A stretch of 64,000 nucleotides of DNA. Source: Malurus cyaneus samueli. Its lineage: Eukaryota > Chordata > Aves > Passeriformes > Maluridae. How positions within the stretch are numbered: the first letter of the stretch is position 1; each line of letters starts with the position of its first letter. This document shows positions 1 through 9,640 of the stretch, piece by piece. Location: positions 28,889,250 through 28,953,249 of the forward strand of contig CM019219.1 of assembly GCA_009741485.1 (NCBI GenBank). Reading direction: 5' to 3'. Under the pieces are notes generated by a model, which was not told the DNA's origin, searched no databases, and saw only the letters and a list, made by a program, of their open reading frames with translations. The position numbers were made by a program, and so were the translations under genes.

Positions 1-3000
1 AGCTGACCTCCTGACCTTGTTTGAGCTGTGCTCTTCTGTAACGCTCTACTCATTTTGCTGGTAGATTAAATGAGCAGCAAGTTGCACACACAGCCCACAT
101 CCTTTAGGGAAGAATTGGGCCACATCTGTGCACAATCCTGGCAACTTCAGCTGAGAACTGCGCAATGACAAGACCACTTGGGCAGTGTTTCTTCAGCAGT
201 CCCAACAGATACTGCAGCCATAAGAATTGTCTGAGGAATCCAAATAGAGGGGCCCATGATGTGGGGAACTTAGGCCAGCCTCTGCTTGTCCCAATATGTC
301 AGAGGCAGAGGAAACTACAAGCACAGCACTACCAGCATTGCTGGAACAGCTGTGGTCACTTGACAAGAGGTGCATCTTTGTCACTCATCAGTCTTTACAT
401 TCCTGTAACATAAAATGGAGTTAACTTCTAATTGCTAAGAGATGACTGAAATGTTTCAGAGGAGTGGGCTAATGGACTTGCAGTTGCAGGAATACAATGA
501 TCTTGTTCTTGTCCTGAGTTTCTTTTTTTTTGGTTCACAAGAGAAAACGTGAGTACTCCAAGGAACAGTCAGATTTTGGTTCACACATGCAGATAGTGAT
601 GAACACGAACATGGATGCTGCCTTGTGCTTTCAATAGGATCTGATTTTTCTGTGCTTGATGCTCTGAATGTGTTTAGAAAGAGTTTGATTTTTCCCCAGA
701 CTTGCAAAAAAGTAAATTTGATGGCCCTCTTTGCTTTTTTCCTTTTCCCCACATTTCTATTTTGTAATTTTCATTACTATATGACTTGGTTTCTTGCCCA
801 GAAGAAAAATTAGGGTTTCCGTCTAGACAGGAGATCTTTACTCTTTCAGAAGACAGTTATTTAAAGCAGAGCGTTAGAACAACATTTATCAATGTTATTT
901 ACACCACACACCCAGTCTAGGTAGAATCAAAACTCTGTTATTCCTTACTCATCACTTAGGACCAGAGTAAAATATGGTGCCTCCCTGTAAGTGCTCACGG
1001 TCTTGATTTAAACATTGTTCTGAGGATTGCTGTAAAATGCATCTTTCTCTGTACAGCCTTAGGCTGCTGCCACTGTGCATAGACTTGTCTGCACACGCTC
1101 CTGATTTAATTTCTCCTTGGTGTAGACGAGCTAGGAGCTGCTGCCTGGGTGTGTGGAAAAGCTCCTGGAGACAGGGAATGCCATTGTGAGAGCTCTCTCC
1201 TGGTTAACTCCTGCAGTACTTAGAGCATAGCCATTGCAAGGTTAGATTTGGGTCTGGTTTATGGAGAGGCTTATCCTTCTGGAACATCCATCTATGTGGA
1301 TTATCTTGTTTCAAGGAAGCCGGGTGAGATGGATGGATAGGGCTGGAGGAGTCTCTCAGTTGAATTTTTAGTTTACTTGAAAACAAACAAACTGCTTTTA
1401 ATTATTGTGTTTTTTAATGAGCAAAGTGGTTTTGATGTACAATGTATCAAAGCAGCTGTTGAGAAGTCTCTGATGTGTAATAGCATGAGAAAGCAGGATG
1501 GAAAGCAAAGCTGTTAGCTTTCAATAGCATGGAAATTATTGGCAAGATAAGGGAAAAAAGTTTAGGAGGGTGTTGGGAAACAGTGATTTGCAGTGTCATT
1601 GTTAAGAACAGAAAGCTTGCTTTATTATAGGAAAATATTATTTTCTTTATTATAGGAAAAATGCTGAGGAGCTAGAGGAACTGAATATCTGAAGAATTTT
1701 CTTTGAGAAAAGCTAGGCACTATTAGAAGGAAAGTTACAGAGTTTAGTTAATGGGGAAAAGCCTGTTTTATTGGCATGTAATGAAAAACTTGATCATGAG
1801 CTACATTGTGGGTTGATTTGCATCCTGTCCACCTTACTGGAGTCACTGGGATTGCAGTGGGTGTAACTGAGATCAAACGCTGTGTCCTGATGTGACTGAG
1901 ACAGCTTAGTTTGTTTAAGATTTGAAGGTTTTTACTGTCCTCTGATGAGAACAGCAATTGCAAAGGGGGTGATAGCCTCGAGCTGGACTAGAGGTGATTT
2001 GCAGGTGCAGAGAAATGTTGAGTTAATAGGCAGAAATAGCACAGTACCAAAGCTCAGTGCTGAGAACCTGTTGCAGTGGCTGGATGTGAAAGCAAATGAG
2101 GCATTTCTCAAGCCAGGAGTTACTAGAGCCAGAAATATTAGAGATGGTTGCAGTTTGCTGATGGTTATTTGGAGGGTTCAAGTATCTACTGATAAACCAG
2201 AGAAAACTTCAGCTTTTATTCTTTACCTATTAGGTGTGTGCTGAAGGCAGGTACAAGGGTTAACATGTTCAGGCCAAATCATCACCTGCTGTCGATGTAA
2301 TTGAGAACAGCAAAATGTCACTGATTCCAAGGAAATGGTGCAGATTTATGCCAGTGCAGGTTTGGGACTCAGCCTTTTCTATATATATTTTTGTCAAATA
2401 AATAGTATGTAGTAGACAAACAGACTTGAAAGATAAGTCAGGAAAACACATTGGAATATTAATACCCTTGTAAGAATGATTTGTATTTTGTCTCTCAGAG
2501 AGATTTGGGAGGAAAATGCAGCAAATGAAAAAAGTGAAGTTATTACTGTATTATTAAAAAAACCCAAAACAAAACAGCAAGCACCACAAAACCTGGAGCT
2601 GGATTCTTACTGAAAATTAGAGATGTTGTGGAGCTTGATCTGAAGCTCAGGAAGGCTATTACACAAACACAAGTGTAAATCTTAAGGCTGGTATTGGATG
2701 ACAGTTTAGTCAATAACAGGTGAAAAATCAAAATGAAAGTGCTGTGAATGTCTCACTGAGGCAAAATAATAATATACATTTATCTAGCACTTAACATTTC
2801 CAAATTGTATGGCCATTAAATCATGCAGAAAGTTGCATTGATCTTAGATGCATGGAAAGAAATAAAGGGTGTGCCATATTTCTATAGCCTCTGTAGCTAT
2901 GAACAAGTTTGTTAGACTGGAGGGCTATGACTAAGGAATGATAGGTAATTTCAGAAAAAGTAAGAGGGAATGAGTGCTTTCTATCTAGGTTTAATAAAAA

Positions 3001-3650
3001 ATAACATGTACTTACAAGTGAAGTTGAGCAGCCCTTGGGAGAACAAAGTAATTGGTGTTTGAGACTGCAGTGGAGTTGACTGGAATGTTTTAAGAGAATA
3101 AAGTGGCAAAAACCGGGTTGTCTTTCTGAAGAAAAATTACCTGTGCTATTGAAAACTGTTTTAAAAACATTTAGGAAGCTGCACTGGTGATGAGCGCCCA
3201 TCATCCTGGGATACCCAGTCTGTTTTCTTAGCAGCCCTTTCCTTCCAGGGCAAAACTTGGCCTCCTCCTCAGCATTCCTGGAACAGCAGCTGGAAGCTGC
3301 TCAGAAAGGCTCCGTGTGCAGCCCACATTGTGCCTCATGAATTCAAGGACAGACTTGGTTGGGAGGGGAGAAGAGAGAAATCCGAACAAAATGTTGATCA
3401 TCTGTCCATGTCATTAGAGATGTGACTGATCTCCCTGGGGCTAATTCTGTGTATCAAGTTAAATGTATGCTTGGAGGGTTTCTTGGATACAGCCAGGAAG
3501 TTCATTCACTCTCAAGCTGAAGAAATAAATCAGGATAAAATCCTAGTACTGGCCAGCTCTTGGGTCTGGGTGACTTTATGACATTGCCAGTTGTCTTCAC
3601 TGCAGGAGCAGGGCCTAAGGGCGGCCCAAGCTCTCACCAAAGGGACCGTG
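1..3650. other. unique noncoding DNA, no gene recognised
   Basis: No exon, CpG island or recognisable interspersed repeat is visible on either strand. Open frames are short (up to about 127 codons) and have no compositional or splice-site support. The sequence is AT-leaning with small homopolymer runs (a T run near 521-532) and an A/C-rich patch near 2553-2590. A small direct duplication at 1621-1660 is listed separately. Confidence 0.7.
1621..1660. repeat. short direct repeat, 25-bp period
   Basis: A 15-base segment (TTTATTATAGGAAAA) at 1621-1635 recurs exactly at 1646-1660, so the period is 25 bp. This looks like a simple local tandem duplication in AT-rich DNA; no function is implied. Confidence 0.85.
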
Positions 3651-3689
3651 TTCAGAGGGCTGGGCTCTGGGGGGAGTTTGGACTTCTGC

Positions 3690-3950
3690 AGTCTCAGACA
3701 AATTTATTTTTGTAGTGGCCATATGTGAGGGCTTTTCATAATTGCCATCTGCGAAATGAAAGGCAGTCCAGGCTAAAATGTGCCCAGTTGCAAATGCTAG
3801 AAAATATGGCTATTATAAAAAGTCCTAAGAACTTTATGCAAATGTTCCATTTACAGTGGAAGGGCCAGATTCTAATATCACGCATGATGCGCAGTAACAG
3901 ATTTTTCCTAGGTATGCTGCGATGCCCACACTGCGTCTGAGATTAGAGTC
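3690..3950. promoter_or_regulatory. candidate conserved noncoding / enhancer-like block
   Basis: This segment looks unlike its surroundings. It is rich in plausible homeodomain and POU sites: a TAATTG core followed directly by an E-box CATCTG near 3738-3752, and a perfect octamer ATGCAAAT at 3836-3843. It also has an AT-rich MEF2/TBP-like string near 3809-3822 and keeps CpGs in otherwise CpG-poor DNA (3878-3935). Such packing is common in vertebrate developmental enhancers, but the call rests on appearance only; conservation cannot be assessed from one sequence. A 71-codon open frame at 3725-3940 over the same bases looks fortuitous. Confidence 0.25.
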
Positions 3951-4636
3951 TGTCCCAAAAATGGATTATTGGGAAAGCAAAGAACCAATGATGAGGAAAA
4001 TCAGATTTTACTGAGTTGTTTTTTCTTCTTCCTTCACCCTTCCGCTGCGAGAATTGGCTTTCAGCATAGCTCTTGGTCTTTGTAATTCATTAGAAAAATT
4101 GGCAATAAAAATAATGACAAAATGGGAAAACTAATTTTCCTCCTTAAGAAATTCACATCACCAAATTAGGACAGAGGAGTGATCTCTTTACACCCAGTTG
4201 CTCAGAGGAGCTGGCAAATTTTAACTGCACGAAGCATTACCTGAAGCAGACAACCATGACTCCATTCCCAGGGGATTCCCCTGAGGTGCTGTTAGGAGGC
4301 ACTGGTGGCAGTATAGTTCTGGTGGTATGCAGGTTAATTTACTCTGCAAATTTACCAGCATATCTTCATTTATTTAAATTGCAAATTTAGTATCTTTATT
4401 TCATCCCCATATCCAGACACTTTCTTTTGTTCTTGTCTGTTTGGGGAGGAGGTAAATGAGATTTGGCCACAAGCCATAATTATTCTGGGAAAATCACCCT
4501 GCGGCATTGATTTATATGCAAAATCTTGCCCTGCAGCAGCTTGACAGCTGCACGAGGCTGGGAAGGCAAAGGCTCCAGAGCTTCTCTCATTCCTAAATGG
4601 TATCTTGATGGTCCTTGTCTCATCTTCAATTCCCAG
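3951..4636. other. unique noncoding DNA
   Basis: AT-rich sequence, especially 4079-4165, with no recognisable repeat or exon. A 110-codon minus-strand open frame (4370-4702) lacks similarity I can recognise. Bases 4480-4560, with TAATTAT and a near-octamer TATGCAAA, could be a further regulatory block but are less convincing than 3690-3950. Confidence 0.6.
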
Positions 4637-4709
4637 TGACCCAGGTTTGGGAAGAGAAGTTGGTATGGCTATTCCATTCTCATCTCCAGAGAAATGCAGC
4701 ACTGATCAG
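4637..4709 (+). other. candidate 73-bp micro-exon
   Basis: A pyrimidine-rich stretch ending in TTCAATTCCCAG (AG at 4635-4636) precedes 73 bases that end at GATCAG, followed by a strong donor GTAAGA at 4710. Two of three frames stay open. One reads DPGLGREVGMAIPFSSPEKC and so on to a codon boundary at the donor, which would mean phase-2 entry and phase-0 exit. No family is recognised. Splice-like pairs of this quality occur by chance in a 64-kb window, so this is only a candidate; transcript evidence would decide it. Confidence 0.18.
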
Positions 4710-6588
4710 GTAAGAAGCTCCCCTTGGGTGGGGAGTATTAGATTTTCTGAGATGAGGGGTGCAGCGAACCCAGCTCCTAGGCAGAGCTGAAGCAGCCCTG
4801 GCAACACTCCACAGGCAGGAAGCCCCTGGTGACTTTGGATTTCTTCAGTTTGGAGCAGCAGCTGCAGCAGGATCCGTGGGTTTGGATTAAGGGAGCTTTC
4901 TTGGGATGCTGTTCAGAGTGCAGGGGGTGTCTGATGTTCTGCGTGCAGAGTGTTCTTAATGACTCCAGTGGAAATCACAATATTGGCTCAGGAAATCAGG
5001 CCTCTGCTCTAAACAGGTATGAAGGGAGGCACCGAACCCTCCAGGATGTTTTGTGGTATCATTATTCTACTGCAGTTTTGCTGTATCCAAACTGAGCAGT
5101 TTTTCCTTCATACACAGGATTCTTCGTTGCAAATCAAGGTCTGCTTGTGCAGCCCAATTGGAATAGCACATGTAGGGTTTGTGGCAAAGGCTAAGACCAG
5201 AACTGGTCACTGCAAATGCTTTTCTAATCTACAGTGTCTCAGTTGTCCCTGAGAGCAGTACCCTTGTTTTAGTGATGCTTCTCAGAGCAACTGAGAGATA
5301 CCAGGAATCTTCATAACTTACAAGTGAAGCAATCAAATTTCAGGGGCAAAATGGTTCTGTCTGTGAGAAATGTAAAAAATATGCCCCTGTGAAGGGGTGG
5401 AGAACTTTAGCAGGAACTATTCATTAAGACTGATGATGAATATTCAGTATACACCTGAAAGCCCACATAGTTATTATATTTTTAATAAATTTTTGCTTTT
5501 AAAATATTGTTTTAACTAGCTGTCTACAGATATTCTCAAAATATCATTCATGATCCATCTGTCTAAATGCAAGCTGCTTTTTTAGGCATGTATATTAAAG
5601 TATTCCTTTGCACAGAAAGTTTTGAGTATAAAAATTATATATCTGCTGACCTTTACATAACAGCCTAAATTTCAAAATATCTTTTTCTTTAAGACTATTG
5701 TAGTTTATATCAGAAATATCGTGGAAGTTACCTGAATAAATATCTACAGCTGTAAAATTTAAAGGTGCAGCATCAACAAACAATTTACACGGGATACAGC
5801 ATCAAATGAAACTTGCCTGCTGTGCATCACAGAAAGTGTTTCACATCTCACCTCCTCCTTTCCCGTTTTGTTCTAGTTCCACACAGAGACACTGAGATTG
5901 TAAAATCTTCAAATGCAGGTGTTTAATGTGCTGCCTTGTAGCAAGTACTGAGGACACCAAGGGGATAGTCTGTACTGACACTGTCCATTCCTTGCAGTTT
6001 TAGATTGGCTGGAGGGTTACTCCTCTCAGCTATCTAGTTTAAAATCTCTCACAGTCTGAGCTTGGAAAACTGCAGGATATTGTTAGTGATGCAGCAAAGG
6101 GGTGGAAAGAAAGCTCTTTTTAGTACAATATTCTGAACAGTAAGTGGACTTCGGTGTTGGATATGAGGATCCCCATATATTCTTTGCTTTTTTAATGACT
6201 TTTCTCATCCTGATGTTCTCTGTAGCCATACCAGAAAAGAAAATAAGAACAGGATTGGAAAATACTGTATGGTTAATTACAAGTCCCTGTCAGAACAACA
6301 TTGTGGAGTTGCTTCTGTTGAGCTCACTCTACACAACTGTAAATGAAAGTAAATTTCATGTTGCACTATCTTTTTTGAAAAGGTGGCCCACAAATATAAT
6401 GATGGAATAGCTAAAACTCTTTTTTCTGATACAACCTTAATGTATGCATGGTCAGTTCACACGTGTTTGAGCTTGGACCTGAGGCAGCAGTGCTTCTCCC
6501 TCCCACATGCTCACCTCTGTCTTTATGGGCAGAAATATTTTCCTCTCTTAAGTCTAAGTCTTTCCAAACTGGTAACAGACCATACCTA
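4710..6588. other. unique noncoding DNA
   Basis: No gene or identifiable mobile element is seen. Bases 5470-5720 are very AT-rich. Open frames of 60-90 codons are scattered on both strands without exon signals. Confidence 0.65.
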
Positions 6589-6716
6589 GACTGAGATAAG
6601 CTGAGTGGGTTAAAATGGTGCTAAAAATGCCCCAATTGCAGGTTCAGCTCCTGAATGGGCCGTTCACTTAATGAGCCTTATGGGTCACTTCTAACTCAGA
6701 ATTTTGGGATTTCTGT
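6589..6716 (+). mobile_element. tRNA-Ile-derived SINE with CR1-like tail (TguSINE1-type)
   Basis: Bases from about 6591 to 6662 follow the body of a vertebrate tRNA-Ile gene. An A-box-like AGCTGAGTGGGTT lies at 6599-6611, GGTGCTAA of the anticodon arm near 6618-6625, and a B-box-like GGTTCAGCTCC (one inserted base) at 6641-6651. The acceptor end reads ATGGGCC. The tRNA part runs straight into a CR1-type 3' tail (GAGCCTTATGGGTCACTTCT at 6673-6692, then AACTCAGAATTTTGGGATTT), ending near 6716. A tRNA head joined to a CR1 tail is the known design of passerine CR1-mobilised SINEs. The copy is diverged and the anticodon loop is mutated, so it is not a working tRNA gene. No clear target-site duplication was found. 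The family name is from memory of its structure, not from a search. Confidence 0.78.
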
Positions 6717-6827
6717 GGCAGAATGCTCTGCTGTCAGTGTCTTTCTCTGCCTCAGCTGCCTTGCACTGTACATTAATGCTTAAATGTAGTTACCTTAAAT
6801 GAGAGGATCAACACTCTGCATAGTCTT

Positions 6828-6880
6828 AATCATGGAATCGTGGAATGGTTTGGGAAGGGATGTTAGAGATGCTGAGATGT
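6828..6880 (-). mobile_element. CR1 LINE 3' end fragment, minus strand
   Basis: AATCATGGAATCGTGGAATG followed by GTTTGGGAAGGGA matches the reverse complement of the CR1 3' terminus: the ATTCTATG-type octamer repeats preceded by the conserved GGTCCCTTCCAACCC-like stretch. The element therefore points leftward and ends at about 6828. Similarity fades after about 6880. It is a short 5'-truncated, decayed copy with no coding part. Confidence 0.7.
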
Positions 6881-9157
6881 GTATCATCTCCACTGCTGAG
6901 TGAATTTATATCTGTAGGCTAGTCATGTAACTGTGTCTGGATCAAACTCTCCTTTGTTGGAAATCCATGAAGCGTCATGAGTTTCATTGTACCCGTGTCA
7001 GCTGAGGAATTTACCCACATTCTTTTTCTGGAGTATGTCAAGCTGGTGAATGGACTGAGAATTACCTCTAATGTTATAGGTTTACAAGATATTTTGGACT
7101 TGAGAAACTAAAATCAGGCTGATAAAAATTATTCCTTGACTCCCACACTACTTTTTTTTAAGATTACTATTTTAAGAATAATGCCAATTTAATATTAATA
7201 AATCAGTCTGATCCTAAAATGACAAAAGTGTTGTTACCAGTAAGCATAAAGATGTGTTCAACCTCTGTTTAACATAAAGACAAGACTGGCTACATTTATG
7301 ACTTGTTCCCTTTCACAGCTCTGTCAGGGATATAATTTCAAAAACTTTCCTGATGTAGATGTTCAGTTGTGGGGTTTTGTTCTCTTTCTCTAGGCATGCA
7401 TAGATTTTAGCCTACTTCCCTTAAAAACAAGATTTATTCAAAGTAAGTATTCCTTTAGATCCAGTCACATCTATTTTAGTAAGAAAATTTGTGCGTAATA
7501 CTCTTGTTATTATCAGTTTTTTCAGCACAATGAGGACCTTTTTTACCTTCTTCAGTACTTTTGTTGATTGAGAATTGTTACTCTAAATGACAGTTCTGTC
7601 AACAGGGGGAAGGGTTGTCAGCAAACAGGAGGCATTCTGTTGGTGTTGCACATGCAAGGTCACCTTTGCTGGAGGTGACATTGCACAACTCTGTGTATTC
7701 TTGAGCCAATGCTGTTGTGGTTGCTAATAAGCGTAGACACAAGGCTCTTCTGGGGCAAGGGGAATTTGTTTCATTGCTTTTCCAAAAGTTACTGCTTTTG
7801 GAAGTGGAGCTTGGGGTATGGTGCAGCCAGAAACTTGCTTTATTCTTTGATGGTAGTATCAAGTTTTTTTAAAAATCACATCTGAGTATGAAAAAACGTT
7901 CTATGCTTCAATTGTTGGACAGTGTAACTGCTAGTGGGACCACATTGCTAGGACCCCTCTAAAATATCCCCCTGTGACAGGCACAGAAATGCCATGGCAT
8001 GGGAAAGTGGAAAGCTGAAGGAAGTGTCAGGCTGCATTTATTTTCATTTTCTCTTCCATGCAGTTCATAGTGGAAGCAGTGAGTGTCCCAGCATTCCCTC
8101 CCAGCTTTGGATTTCTGACTCCCAAAGGCTTCCCTGGGGGAAGCAGTGAGGGAGCAATGCAGCAGGAGTTGCTAAAAGCACTAGTTAGAACTGTAATTAA
8201 TGGATGAGGATGTGTGAGGAATCCTCTCCTCACAGGCAATTCCCATACAGCATTTCAGTTACAGTCCCTGTCAGCATTATGTCCAGCATTATTCTCTGTG
8301 GATATTGCCCAGCAGTAAAACTGTAGAATTTAACAGTAAAACGTTTTTTATGCGGCTGTATGAAGGGAATAGACTGGTCAGACTCACCTGTGTCTGCTGC
8401 AGCTGCTTCTGCTGTTGGAGGAAATGAGGGATCAGGGGTCATCTGGCTGAGCTGTGAGATGGAGAAGGGCTTTCGAAAGCAGCCAGGATTGCCTTTCAGG
8501 GACAGTAAGATTGGGAACAGGAGGAGGAGCCTGAGTGCAAGTTCAAGGAGAAAAATTCCGAGTGGTTTGACATTATTTAAGGGAGGTAGCTGGTTTCTCA
8601 ACAGCTCCCAGGCCCTTGAACAAAGTTTTAAGGGAAAGAAGGCACTTTAGCTTAAAAGATCTGGTTGCAGGAGGGCTGAGCACCTTGAGGTATGAGAAAT
8701 ACTTTGCAAGAGGTGCAACTTCTAGAAAAATATAATACCTGGATTTAAGTATAATTTGGGGAGGAGAAAATTGTAATCTTTGATTGCATGGTAGACAGTT
8801 CACTGACAAATTCAGGTGGGAAAAATAACTGTTCAAGAGTGAAAAAGAAGTGAGACTGTATTGTGCTGAGTCGTGGGTGCAGGGAGTCCACTGTAGGAAG
8901 AGAACACTGCAATGGTCGTTTTCTGTAATCCAGTACTAAAATGTGTTTTTGATGTTTTCGTGTCTGTTTTCCTCTTCCCAGCAGCCCCATCATTTGCACT
9001 GAGCACACTTGTGGTACTCGGAATAAGACACAGCCTTGGGTTGGAGGAGGGAACTCCATAAGGGGAGGTAAATGGAGAGGGATTTCTGTGTGCTGTTGGG
9101 GCAGAGCTGCTGCTGAGTGTCCTGATGGCCACTGCTGTGCCCTGGGGAGAGAGGGGG
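6881..9157. other. unique noncoding DNA left of the minisatellite
   Basis: Bases 7140-7210 are AT-rich. Bases 8360-8650 are open on both strands (96 and 123 codons) but show no recognisable protein. The last 150 bases before the minisatellite become GC-rich. No exon or transposon is identified. Confidence 0.6.
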
Positions 9158-9640
9158 CAGCGCTGGGCAGCACTGGGCACGGCTGGGCAGCGCTGGGCAT
9201 AGCGGGGCAGCGCTGGGCACGGCTGGGCAGCGCTGGGCATAGCGGGGCAGCGCTGGGCACAGCTGGGCAGCACTGGGCATAGCGGGGCAGCGCTGGGCAT
9301 AGCGGGGCAGCGCTGGGCACGGCTGGGCAGCGCTGGGCACGGCTGGGCAGCGCTGGGCACGGCTGGGCAGCCTGGGCATAGCGGGGCAGCGCTGGGCACG
9401 GCTGGGCAGCGCTGGGCATAGCGGGGCAGCACTGGGCACGGCTGGGCAGCACTGGGCACGGCTGGGCAGCACTGGGCACGGCTGGGCAGCACTGGGCACG
9501 GCTGGGCATAGCGGGACAGCGCTGGGCATAGCAGGGCAGCGCTGGGCACGGCTGGGCAGCGCTGGGCACGGCTGGGCAGCACTGGGCATAGCGGGGCAGC
9601 ACTGGGCACGGCTGGGCAGCACTGGGCATAGCAGGGCAGC
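9158..9640. repeat. GC-rich minisatellite, 20-bp dimeric unit, 23 units plus two half units
   Basis: The array spans 483 bp. Each 20-bp unit is two 10-bp halves. The first half is CAGCGCTGGG or CAGCACTGGG. The second half is CACGGCTGGG (type A, one copy CACAGCTGGG) or CATAGCGGGG (type B, two copies CATAGCAGGG). Reading left to right I count 23 full units, an extra first-type half at the start (9158-9167), an extra B-type half at about 9508-9517, and a single-base deletion in one unit near 9370. The second-half order begins A,B,A,B,A,B,B,A,A,A,B,A,B and then has four consecutive A units carrying CAGCACTGGG. Every 10 bp holds a run of three or four G on the plus strand. The unit has no stop codon on the minus strand, so all three minus frames run open through it; these are not genes. 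Confidence 0.97.

Noticed and set aside
6591..6662. A functional tRNA-Ile gene
   Set aside because: The acceptor stem does not pair, the anticodon region is mutated, the B box has an insertion, and it continues into a CR1 tail, so it is a SINE head.
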